5,004 nucleotides of DNA from Candidatus Thalassarchaeaceae archaeon (GTDB lineage Archaea; Thermoplasmatota; Poseidoniia; Poseidoniales; Thalassarchaeaceae): assembly GCA_029250425.1 (NCBI GenBank), contig JAQXFF010000052.1, positions 1 through 5,004 of the forward strand, given 5' to 3'. The translations under genes and the position numbers were made by a program. The notes below the pieces were generated by a model. The model was not told the DNA's origin. It worked only from the letters and a program-made list of their open reading frames with translations, and did no database searches. Position 1 is the stretch's first letter, and the number at the start of each line of letters is the position of its first letter. Shown one piece after another: positions 1 to 5,004 of this stretch.

Positions 1-203
1 CAGCAGCTGGAGTCACCAAACATCAGGTGACTTTCGCACAAGTATTGCTAGACGATATCAATGATTTTTCTGCGATGAACGAAGTCTATGGCGCGTGGTT
101 GGCAGATGTCGAAATCCCCCCTGCAAGAGCAGCGTTTGAAGCCGCCAAATTACCACGTGGTGCTGCGATTGAAATCGTTGTACAGGCCCACGAAGATGCG
201 TGA
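1..203 (+). CDS. ridA: RidA family reactive intermediate (enamine/imine) deaminase, C-terminal part only
   Basis: The gene enters from the left edge; codons begin at base 3 and 66 residues are visible before TGA at 201-203. The visible part matches the C-terminal half of the YjgF/YER057c/UK114 (RidA) fold: DINDFSAMNEVYG, then PPARAAFEAAKLPRGAAIEI. By alignment from memory with the 128-residue E. coli RidA, the arginine of PPAR (visible residue 42) corresponds to catalytic Arg105 and the first glutamate of IEIVV (residue 57) to Glu120, with the same 15-residue spacing, so the active site looks intact and roughly 60 N-terminal residues are missing. Family members hydrolyse 2-aminoacrylate and related enamines/imines made by PLP enzymes to ketoacid and ammonia, in the cytoplasm as trimers. 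The stop lies four bases before the next start, which suggests co-transcription with it. The start and promoter are outside the window. Confidence 0.9.
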   Translation, partial: AAGVTKHQVTFAQVLLDDINDFSAMNEVYGAWLADVEIPPARAAFEAAKLPRGAAIEIVVQAHEDA

Positions 204-207
204 TTGA

Positions 208-438
208 ATGCCCGGTTCACCTTACCTTGATGAGCGACCTCCGGGTTTGCTAACATGGCCACTTCTGCTGCCCATTTTATTGGCAATATTTGTGACCGAA
301 TGCATAGTCGGCGTTTGGATTTGGACCTCATTTCCTGATTGGAAAATTGTCGTTTACATTATTCTGGGAATCGATCTCGTTACGCTGATTGTCATCTACA
401 TCATGACAACAAGGGCGAGGGGGGAAAATCTCGAATGA
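208..438 (+). CDS. Small hypothetical protein with two membrane segments
   Basis: I do not recognise this 76-residue protein. It has a polar, proline-containing N-terminus (MPGSPYLDERPPG), a hydrophobic segment at about residues 14-40 (rich in L, I, V, W, and long enough to cross the membrane), a short polar turn SFPDWK (41-46), and a second segment at about 47-66, followed by a basic-then-acidic tail TTRARGENLE. The positive residues RAR after the second helix suggest both ends face the cytoplasm. It starts four bases after the ridA stop, and GTGAT just before the ATG, overlapping that stop, gives a weak ribosome-binding match. This tight coupling supports it being a real translated gene. 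There is no signal peptidase motif and no catalytic motif. It could be a small regulatory or structural subunit of a membrane complex, but nothing in the sequence decides this. Confidence 0.72.
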   Translation: MPGSPYLDERPPGLLTWPLLLPILLAIFVTECIVGVWIWTSFPDWKIVVYIILGIDLVTLIVIYIMTTRARGENLE

Positions 439-440
439 AA

Positions 441-489
441 GGGGCATCGAGTCCACTCGATGAATCGCAGCGACTTTGAGTAATGCCCC
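441..489 (+). repeat. Overlapping inverted repeats in the gap before the mutase gene
   Basis: Two perfect 7-base inverted repeats share three bases. GGGGCAT (441-447) pairs with ATGCCCC (483-489), and CATCGAG (445-451) pairs with CTCGATG (456-462) around a four-base loop TCCA. In RNA they could form either a multi-branch structure (GGGG/CCCC closing the inner hairpin) or two alternative folds. The unit ends 12 bases before the mutase start, just upstream of its weak ribosome-binding site. There is no T-run after the inner hairpin, so an intrinsic bacterial terminator is not supported. A 5'-leader element, an mRNA processing site or a protein-binding site are all possible; function is inference. 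Confidence 0.45.
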
Positions 490-501
490 AGTCGACAGGT
501 C

Positions 502-1890
502 ATGAGCGAGTGGGCACTTGAGACTTTCAAGGCCTACGATATTCGTGGTATTGCTGGCTCACAATTGACACCAGCCTTCGCCGAACGCTTGGGTCAAGCA
601 TTGCCAACCTTCCTCGATTGTGAGTCTCTGGCTGTTGGTCGAGATATTCGTGAATCTGGACCTGAACTTCACCAGGCCTTCGTCAACGGTTTGATGTCCG
701 CTGGTTGTGATGTGCATGATCTTGGTATTTGCACTACTGGAGCACTTTACAGTGCTACAGCAAATCTCAATGTCGGAGGTGGTGTAATGATTACCGCCAG
801 TCACAATCCACCGGAATATAACGGATTCAAGATGTGCCGCGGTATGGCTGCAATGGCTGGTGATGAAATCCAAGCACTTCGTGCAGTATTCGAAGCAGGT
901 GATTTTAGAACAGGGGATGGACAACATATCGATGCAGGCGACTTCCTTTCCACGTACATGGAAGATGTTCTTGAACAATCGGGACTACCATCTCGAACGG
1001 TGAAAGTGGTCATTGATTGCGCCAATGCGGTGCCTGGCCCATTCATGGTTGACCTTTGCAATCAACTAGGATGTGAAACGATTCCCCTGCACTGTGAGTG
1101 GGACAATACCTTCCCAAACCATCCACCTGACCCCACGCGTCCAAAGAATATGGTCGAACTTGGTGAGATGGTTGTCGCTACTGGTGCTGAATTTGGAATT
1201 GGTATTGACGGAGATGGTGATCGTGTTGGAGTGGTCGATGAAAATGGAAATTTCATTTATCCAGATCGGCTCTTGGCTGTATTTGCACGCGACATTCTCT
1301 CACGTGTACCTGTAGATGCAAGTGATGCGGCTAGAACGATCATTCACGATGTCAAGTGTAGTATGGCATTGGAACAAACAATCGAAGCTTCCGGAGGTAT
1401 TGCCCACATGATGCGAACTGGACATTCCTTCCTCAAACAAGCCCTGCGTGAAAATCCCGAGACGCCAATGGCTGGAGAAATGAGTGGGCACTTCTTCTTC
1501 CACGATCGCTGGAATGGATTTGATGACTCATTGTATGCGACTGCACGCCTCATCGAATTGGTCGCAAGAGACAACAAACCCTTCTCATCTCTCTTTGATG
1601 GCATCCCAACCTATCCGTCAACCGGTGAAGCAAAAGTGCCGCTCACAGGGGGTAGAGAAGATACAATGGATGCAGTGCGTGAAGCCTATGCAGACATGGA
1701 ATACAGTGCGGTAGATGGCGTTCGTGTACGCTATCCTGATGGTTGGTATCTGTGCCGTCCATCCAACACCGAACCCATTCTAGTGATGCGGGCCGAGGCA
1801 GGTACTGAAGAGAGCCTTGACAATATCAAATCGGATGTTGAGGTGCGATTAGGATCAATCATCAATTTGGTGAAATTTCACGATGCTTAA
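502..1890 (+). CDS. manB: Phosphomannomutase/phosphoglucomutase (AlgC-type, alpha-D-phosphohexomutase family)
   Basis: This complete 462-residue cytoplasmic enzyme interconverts hexose 6-phosphates and 1-phosphates (mannose and/or glucose), supplying precursors for GDP-mannose or UDP-glucose and glycan synthesis. All four family signatures are present in order: FKAYDIRG (9-16) at the N-terminus; TASHNPPEYNGFK (98-110) with the phosphorylated serine at Ser100; the Mg-binding loop DGDGDR (236-241) with Asp236, Asp238 and Asp240; the sugar-specificity loop GEMSGH (325-330); and the phosphate-binding loop RPSNTEP (419-425). The GEMSGH loop followed by FFFHDRWNGFDDSLYATARL resembles the Pseudomonas AlgC dual-specificity PMM/PGM, and the length is almost the same as AlgC (463). 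Other family branches (phosphoglucosamine or phosphoacetylglucosamine mutase) are less likely because of this loop. Only a short AGGT (497-500) precedes the ATG, one base away. The 3' end overlaps the convergent gene by four bases. Confidence 0.95.
   Translation: MSEWALETFKAYDIRGIAGSQLTPAFAERLGQALPTFLDCESLAVGRDIRESGPELHQAFVNGLMSAGCDVHDLGICTTGALYSATANLNVGGGVMITASHNPPEYNGFKMCRGMAAMAGDEIQALRAVFEAGDFRTGDGQHIDAGDFLSTYMEDVLEQSGLPSRTVKVVIDCANAVPGPFMVDLCNQLGCETIPLHCEWDNTFPNHPPDPTRPKNMVELGEMVVATGAEFGIGIDGDGDRVGVVDENGNFIYPDRLLAVFARDILSRVPVDASDAARTIIHDVKCSMALEQTIEASGGIAHMMRTGHSFLKQALRENPETPMAGEMSGHFFFHDRWNGFDDSLYATARLIELVARDNKPFSSLFDGIPTYPSTGEAKVPLTGGREDTMDAVREAYADMEYSAVDGVRVRYPDGWYLCRPSNTEPILVMRAEAGTEESLDNIKSDVEVRLGSIINLVKFHDA
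1887..1890. other. Convergent stop-codon overlap
   Basis: The palindromic TTAA at 1887-1890 gives TAA for the mutase (1888-1890, + strand) and TAA for the DUF3147-like gene (1887-1889, - strand). No intergenic space exists for a terminator on either side, so transcripts from both sides must end within, or run antisense into, the opposite gene. Confidence 0.9.
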
Positions 1891-2261
1891 GCGGTCAACC
1901 CGTATTTTTCCATGATTTGAATCATCACGAAGTATCCTATGATAGTGGTCGAAAGCCCAGCACCAAGAGCAGGATAGAAATCCCAACCTCGCTCGATGAG
2001 AAGGGGTATCACGATGAACATCAGAAGGGATGGAATCAGAAGCCAGACAATATCCTTGGCAAAGCCTGAGATTTCTTCTGCAGATTGTCCCTCATGATTC
2101 ATCCACATCATCGCGAGTACGCTGACAATCGGCACAGATGCAAGGACGGCTGCAAGCAAGGTGTTACGTTCACTGACCTGTACCACTGCAAAAATGATGA
2201 GCGCGGTCAACCCAATCTTTCCAGCATCGAACACCCATCTCATGTAGTGCGAGTTGAGCAT
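1887..2261 (-). CDS. DUF3147-like four-helix integral membrane protein
   Basis: The 124-residue protein has four hydrophobic segments at about residues 14-29, 34-55, 68-88 and 95-116. Its pattern fits the DUF3147 family of small membrane proteins as I recall it: KIGLTALIIFAVVQVSERN, then a serine/proline-containing second helix (LLAAVLASVPIVSVLAMMW), an acidic loop (HEGQSAEEI), a third helix IVWLLIPSLLMFIVIPLL and RGWDFYPALGAGL before the last helix. The family has no established function; the conserved Pro and small residues in the helices suggest a packed bundle, perhaps a transporter-like or stress-associated membrane protein. It begins 20 bases after the methyltransferase stop on the same strand, so the two are probably co-transcribed. 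Met7 (MRWVFD) is an alternative start; no strong ribosome-binding site favours either. Its stop overlaps the mutase stop on the other strand. Confidence 0.8.
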   Translation of the reverse strand: MLNSHYMRWVFDAGKIGLTALIIFAVVQVSERNTLLAAVLASVPIVSVLAMMWMNHEGQSAEEISGFAKDIVWLLIPSLLMFIVIPLLIERGWDFYPALGAGLSTTIIGYFVMIQIMEKYGLTA

Positions 2262-2281
2262 TCAAAGGTCAATCTTTGCGG

Positions 2282-3049
2282 TCAATTTGGTGTCGCCCGC
2301 CATGAATGCCAACCAAATGTCTCATCGTCGAGGGCCTTCTTGAATTCATCAAATGCCTTGAGAAGATCTTTCTTGGTGAAAGGGAATGCTTCCGATTTTG
2401 GATTGAATGATGAAAAGCGTAAAGCCATCTTCAAAAGCATTGAAATTTGGTTTAGTTTCATCAGTAATCGTTCGATCACTTCAGGTTCACTTTGGCTATT
2501 GATGACATCAAAGCCTGCTGTAGAAATTTCAATTCCAACTTCCAATGCTGTGCGTTGTTGAACGACTTCATTGATTCGTGTTTCACCCACCATGCGGCCA
2601 ATGATTTTCGGCAATGTCGAATTTGAGAACAATACTGGTTCATTGACAATCAATTGGCCACCCGGAGCAAGCATCTGCTTTGCCGCGGTAAATACCGCTT
2701 CCAAATCACGCTCAATTATACATCGACATTCGATGAGAACATGCGTAAATGTTCCTGGTTCAAACGGTGGTTCTGACATTTTAGAATGCACATAATTCAC
2801 CCGTTCATCTTCGTAGATACAATGCTGCAACAAGGGTTCGATGGCGACGACTCCGGTCGCTTTGCAGCCAAAGTTTTCGACCAACATCTGACAAACGGTT
2901 CCAACGCCTGCTCCCAAGTGTAGAACGTGGCTGTATTCATCGACGCCTGCCTCGCGGCAAAGACGAATCGTCACTTCAGGGGAAGCTGGAAATGAGTCAC
3001 CCAAGGCATTGCGAATCATCGGGTTTCCCGCTGCTTCGCCAACATCCAT
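2282..3049 (-). CDS. Class I SAM-dependent methyltransferase, substrate unknown
   Basis: This 255-residue predicted cytoplasmic protein has a Rossmann-type methyltransferase core. Motif I is VLHLGAGVG (42-50), the SAM-binding glycine loop; the acidic residue ending strand 2 is probably Glu71 in VVAIEP; strand 4 is FTHVLIECRC (101-110); motif post-I/strand 5 is APGGQLIVNEP (128-138). An N-terminal cap containing NPMIRNALGDSF (9-20), and a long helical C-terminal region with alternating Leu/Lys (191-240) ending in FGWHSWRATPN, probably shape the substrate pocket. The general pattern suggests a small-molecule methyltransferase rather than an rRNA or DNA enzyme, as no NPPY-type or tRNA-binding motif is seen, but the substrate cannot be read from sequence. 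The ATG is the first possible start: no ATG, GTG or TTG lies in frame between it and an upstream in-frame stop inside the tRNA. GAGGTG lies one base before it. It follows the tRNA by 34 bases and precedes the DUF3147-like gene by 20. Confidence 0.88.
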   Translation of the reverse strand: MDVGEAAGNPMIRNALGDSFPASPEVTIRLCREAGVDEYSHVLHLGAGVGTVCQMLVENFGCKATGVVAIEPLLQHCIYEDERVNYVHSKMSEPPFEPGTFTHVLIECRCIIERDLEAVFTAAKQMLAPGGQLIVNEPVLFSNSTLPKIIGRMVGETRINEVVQQRTALEVGIEISTAGFDVINSQSEPEVIERLLMKLNQISMLLKMALRFSSFNPKSEAFPFTKKDLLKAFDEFKKALDDETFGWHSWRATPN

Positions 3050-3083
3050 GCACCTCGGAACCCATCGGGGTCTTTCAAGCGAA

Positions 3084-3159
3084 TGGAGCCATTGGGGAGA
3101 TTCGAACTCCCGGCCTCTTGATTACGAATCAAGTGCTCTACCAGCTAAGCTACAATGGC
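3084..3159 (-). tRNA. tRNA-Thr (anticodon CGU)
   Basis: Read on the minus strand the cloverleaf is complete with no intron. The 7-bp acceptor stem GCCATTG/CAATGGC is perfect. The rest is TA at 8-9; D-stem GCTT/GAGC with loop AGCTGGTA; anticodon stem CTTGA/TCAAG with loop TTCGTAA, giving anticodon CGT, which reads Thr codon ACG; a 5-base variable loop AGGCC; and T-stem GGGAG/CTCCC with loop TTCGAAT. The discriminator is T (U73), which I recall as typical of archaeal rather than bacterial tRNA-Thr. CCA is encoded at 3086-3084. The gene sits between pgk and the methyltransferase on the same strand and may be both independently promoted and part of a longer transcript. Confidence 0.97.
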
Positions 3160-3184
3160 AGTGAGCGGGCCACCTGACTTTCGG

Positions 3185-3191
3185 CCATAAA
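3185..3191 (-). promoter_or_regulatory. Candidate TATA box for the tRNA-Thr gene
   Basis: On the minus strand TTTATGG lies 26-32 bases before the mature tRNA 5' end, in the 44-base gap after pgk. This is the spacing expected of an archaeal TATA box feeding a transcript that starts close to the tRNA. The match to the archaeal consensus is partial. It could also drive the downstream methyltransferase and DUF3147-like genes. Confidence 0.5.
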
Positions 3192-3203
3192 GAATCGGAT
3201 GTA

Positions 3204-4466
3204 TTAGGAAAGGTCGAGCTCTTCCAATCGATCACCAAAATTCTCTGCGCTGATCTCCAGTGCTTCGATGACAGGCATCCGTCTTCCAGCGAGCATGTTG
3301 AGGCAAGCGCCACCCCCAGTACTGTTGTGATCAACCAAATCCACGACCTTCTTTTCGTTCACAAGTGTGCTCGTGTGGCCACCCCCTACAATCACAAAGC
3401 CATTGGATTCACAGCACTGATTGAGAATTTCAATGGTGCCGAAAGCAAAGGGATCTTTCTCGAATAAACCTGCAGGGCCATTCCAGAGAACACAACCCGC
3501 GTCAATAATGTGTTCGCGAATTTTCATGCACGTAGACAATCCAATGTCAAAGAGAGGACCTGAGGGGGGGAGATCTTCGAGGGATAGATCCACACGCTTG
3601 CCATCTATTTCAGCTGCAACATCAATCGGCAATAACAAACGCTCTTTGTGCGTATCTAGCAGTGTATGGGCCATGGCCATTGTTGAATCAAATACGTCAC
3701 CAAGTTCCTTGCGGAGGAATGCTTCATTGCCTTCACCGATATTATGTCCAGCGGCCCACAGCATCAGGTTTCCAACGGCACCAACAAGCACAATGGTATC
3801 TGCAACACCTCGTTCGCATAGATTGAGGGCGATTTCTAGAGTGTCATCGCACTTCACGCCTCCAAGCACTGCCGTGTAGGGCTTGGGTGGAGATTCTGTA
3901 GCCATTTTCAACGCCTTTACTTCCTTGGCCATCAATTCTCCAGCAAAACAAGGTAAGGCTTTGCTAAATCCTGACAAGGATGGACTGTTACGATGTGAAG
4001 CCGCAAATGCATCATTCACGTAGGCATCGACCAAGGGGGCAAGGTTCTGAACGATTTCAGATTCATGTAACTCCTCAAATGCTGCTTTTTTCATTCCCAT
4101 TTCATCTTCATGCCCACGGACATTGTTCAGGAACAACATATCACCCGGCGCCATATTTCGAATGGCTTCTTGAGCAATTTCCCCACATACATCTGGAACG
4201 AAAGTGATCGAACGACCCAATAATCGACTCAGTAAATCTGAGTGAGCATACATGTTTGTGAAATCAATTTTCCCAGGTCGGCTTTGGTGAGCGAGTATGA
4301 TTACGCGTGAACTCGCCAAGCGCTGTAGAGTGGGTAGAATACCTCGAAGACGGGAGTCATCGAGGAAAGCTTTGGTCTCAGGATGAAGGGGGCTGTTGAC
4401 ATCAACGCGTAAAAGCACACGCTTCCCCGCAAAGCCGGCATCGGCCAGGGTCAGTACGGACCCCAT
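3204..4466 (-). CDS. pgk: Phosphoglycerate kinase, archaeal type
   Basis: This complete 420-residue cytoplasmic enzyme transfers phosphate between 1,3-bisphosphoglycerate and ADP to make 3-phosphoglycerate and ATP, reversibly, in glycolysis and gluconeogenesis. Substrate-site motifs in the N-domain are RVDVNSP (20-26; Arg20, Asp22, Asn24), DDSRLRG (36-42), AHQSRPG (59-65), NNVRGHED (114-121) and VNDAFAASHRNSPS (150-163). Nucleotide-domain motifs are GGVKCDD (202-208, with the conserved Lys205), FDIGLST (306-312), WNGPAG (328-333), VGGGHTST (360-367) and STGGGACLNML (382-392). The histidine in GGGHT, where bacteria and eukaryotes usually have Asp, is the archaeal form. Length is in the family range of about 390-420. 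An in-frame TAA at 4493-4491 and the lack of any start codon between it and 4466 fix the start. No Shine-Dalgarno motif precedes it, so the message may be leaderless. The gene diverges from the M24 gene across 78 bases. Confidence 0.97.
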   Translation of the reverse strand: MGSVLTLADAGFAGKRVLLRVDVNSPLHPETKAFLDDSRLRGILPTLQRLASSRVIILAHQSRPGKIDFTNMYAHSDLLSRLLGRSITFVPDVCGEIAQEAIRNMAPGDMLFLNNVRGHEDEMGMKKAAFEELHESEIVQNLAPLVDAYVNDAFAASHRNSPSLSGFSKALPCFAGELMAKEVKALKMATESPPKPYTAVLGGVKCDDTLEIALNLCERGVADTIVLVGAVGNLMLWAAGHNIGEGNEAFLRKELGDVFDSTMAMAHTLLDTHKERLLLPIDVAAEIDGKRVDLSLEDLPPSGPLFDIGLSTCMKIREHIIDAGCVLWNGPAGLFEKDPFAFGTIEILNQCCESNGFVIVGGGHTSTLVNEKKVVDLVDHNSTGGGACLNMLAGRRMPVIEALEISAENFGDRLEELDLS

Positions 4467-4471
4467 TGAAC

Positions 4472-4509
4472 TCGCCGACCCGAGGGACGGTTATGACCCA
4501 TTCGCCGAC
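4472..4509 (+). repeat. Direct repeat TCGCCGAC, two copies in the divergent promoter
   Basis: TCGCCGAC occurs at 4472-4479 and again at 4502-4509, starts 30 bases apart, one on each side of the TATA-like element. Each copy would lie between the putative TATA and the start site of one of the two divergent genes, a usual place for a repressor operator. Both are in the same orientation. Chance is possible for an 8-base match. Confidence 0.35.
4489..4498. promoter_or_regulatory. Candidate shared TATA-like core of the divergent pgk / M24 promoter
   Basis: GGTTATGACC on the plus strand reads GGTCATAACC on the minus strand, so it is nearly palindromic. It is the most TATA-like stretch in the 78-base gap. 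About 25 bases to the left falls the pgk ATG, consistent with a leaderless mRNA; about 25 bases to the right falls near 4520, leaving a leader of about 25 bases with the M24 ribosome-binding site. The match to consensus is weak, so this is a placement argument rather than a strong motif call. Confidence 0.35.
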
Positions 4510-4535
4510 AGAAGACATTTGGTTGAGCACCATGT

Positions 4536-4543
4536 GGAGGTGG
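4536..4543 (+). promoter_or_regulatory. Ribosome-binding site deciding the M24 start
   Basis: GGAGGTGG sits directly before ATG at 4545. Its first seven bases match the archaeal/bacterial Shine-Dalgarno consensus GGAGGTGA. It fixes the start of the truncated M24 gene, because an in-frame TGA lies at 4524-4526 and no other start codon lies between. Confidence 0.75.
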
Positions 4544-4544
4544 T

Positions 4545-5004
4545 ATGGAGTGGTCAACCGATACTCTCGCCGGCCCGGATGGCGAGGACTGGAGAGTCCC
4601 AACTTCAGAACTTGAAATAAGGCAATCACGATTTCTTGAAGCCCTTGATGGGGGTAGTGCTTGGGTCAATGATCCTGTAGACATGTACTGGTTGGTTGGC
4701 AACCGCCAAGCGGGTGGAGTTCACTTCTCATCAGATGGGACTGTCACGCAGTACGTCAGAAATTCACTCGAAAGGGCACGCTTTGAATCAGGAGGTGGTG
4801 ATGCTCCACACAGCGTTGTCAGCCATCCCAGAATGTCCACTCTGAATGAAACTGTATCTGATACACCCACCCTACAACTCGGACGGATGCCTGCTTCAGA
4901 TGCGGCCTTCCTACAATCAAAGTTGGGTGAGGGGGGCGATTGCACCCAATTACTCTGGACTCTTCGAGAAATAAAATCAGATTGGGAAATCGAAAGAATG
5001 CGGG
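4545..5004 (+). CDS. M24 family metallopeptidase (Xaa-Pro dipeptidase/aminopeptidase-like), N-terminal part only
   Basis: The reading frame opens at ATG 4545 after an in-frame stop at 4524 and stays open to the window end, giving 153 visible residues. The pattern is that of the creatinase/prolidase N-terminal domain: SELEIRQSRFLEAL (21-34), AWVNDPVDMYWLVGNRQAGG (39-58, the strand plus 'YL.G' segment), SDGTVTQYVRNSLERARFES (63-82), and finally LLWTLREIKSDWEIERMR (136-153). The last segment resembles the 'R.IKS..EIE.MR' linker that leads into the pita-bread catalytic domain. The metal-binding Asp/His/Glu residues would lie beyond the window, so activity cannot be judged. Family members cleave the bond N-terminal to proline, using two metal ions, in the cytoplasm. 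Some homologues have lost activity, or act as creatinase or as other lyases. The gene is divergent from pgk and has a strong ribosome-binding site. Confidence 0.82.
   Translation, partial: MEWSTDTLAGPDGEDWRVPTSELEIRQSRFLEALDGGSAWVNDPVDMYWLVGNRQAGGVHFSSDGTVTQYVRNSLERARFESGGGDAPHSVVSHPRMSTLNETVSDTPTLQLGRMPASDAAFLQSKLGEGGDCTQLLWTLREIKSDWEIERMR

Noticed and set aside
559..978. 139-codon open frame on the minus strand inside the mutase gene
   Set aside because: It lies wholly antisense to a strongly supported enzyme gene and its translation (many Cys, His, Ser) has no recognisable fold pattern; it is a shadow frame.
2407..2413. ATGATGA, a C-box-like sequence that could mark a C/D-box guide RNA
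   Set aside because: No D box (CTGA) follows at a suitable distance and the site is inside the methyltransferase coding region.
2085..2561. 158-codon open frame on the plus strand across the DUF3147-like and methyltransferase genes
   Set aside because: It runs antisense through two real genes and their junction, its composition is low in structure, and no domain is recognisable.
3060..3071. Short hairpin ACCC/GGGT between the tRNA and the methyltransferase
   Set aside because: Only four Watson-Crick pairs with no T-run; too weak to call a terminator.
3421..3879. 152-codon open frame on the plus strand inside pgk
   Set aside because: It is antisense to conserved pgk motifs, and the Ser/Arg/Pro-rich translation is typical of a shadow frame.
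4402..4702. Overlapping minus-strand open frames crossing the pgk start and the divergent promoter
   Set aside because: They conflict with the pgk N-terminus and the well-marked M24 start, and carry no family motif.
1..5004. Search for a defence, mobile or biosynthetic system
   Set aside because: No transposase, integrase, repeat array, nuclease, toxin-antitoxin or biosynthetic cluster signature was found; the recognised genes are housekeeping or small membrane proteins.

Overview
The window most likely comes from a mesophilic archaeon, and my best guess is a marine planktonic euryarchaeote of the Poseidoniales (Marine Group II/III) type. The archaeal evidence is a phosphoglycerate kinase with the archaeal GGGHT nucleotide-loop variant, a tRNA-Thr with U at the discriminator position and a TATA-like box about 26 bases upstream, and Shine-Dalgarno motifs (GGAGGTG, GAGGTG) at some starts and none at others. 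Base composition is moderate and genes are packed tightly. The genus-level assignment is inference; no ribosomal RNA is present.

Layout. The left half reads rightwards: the C-terminal end of a RidA-family enamine/imine deaminase (1-203), a 76-residue protein with two predicted membrane segments starting four bases later (208-438), a 63-base gap with two overlapping inverted repeats, and a complete AlgC-type phosphomannomutase/phosphoglucomutase (502-1890). The middle and right read leftwards, in transcription order: phosphoglycerate kinase (4466-3204), tRNA-Thr(CGU) with encoded CCA (3159-3084), a class I SAM-dependent methyltransferase (3049-2282) and a four-helix DUF3147-like membrane protein (2261-1887). 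The two blocks converge with a four-base overlap in which one TTAA supplies both stop codons. At the right edge, divergent from pgk, is the N-terminal part of an M24 (Xaa-Pro dipeptidase-like) protein (4545 to beyond 5004), cut by the window end.

How the genes fit together. pgk and the phosphomannomutase are central sugar-phosphate metabolism genes: the first for glycolysis/gluconeogenesis, the second for mannose-1-P and glucose-1-P supply to glycans. RidA is a metabolite-damage control enzyme and the M24 protein probably a peptidase. No single pathway unites them. The least explained parts are the small membrane protein, the methyltransferase/DUF3147 pair downstream of the tRNA, the hairpin-containing gap before the mutase, and the short divergent pgk/M24 promoter, which has a nearly palindromic TATA-like element flanked by two copies of an 8-base repeat. 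I see no mobile element, CRISPR array, toxin-antitoxin or defence system here, and no gene-free stretch over 300 bases. The window is mostly ordinary chromosomal backbone.
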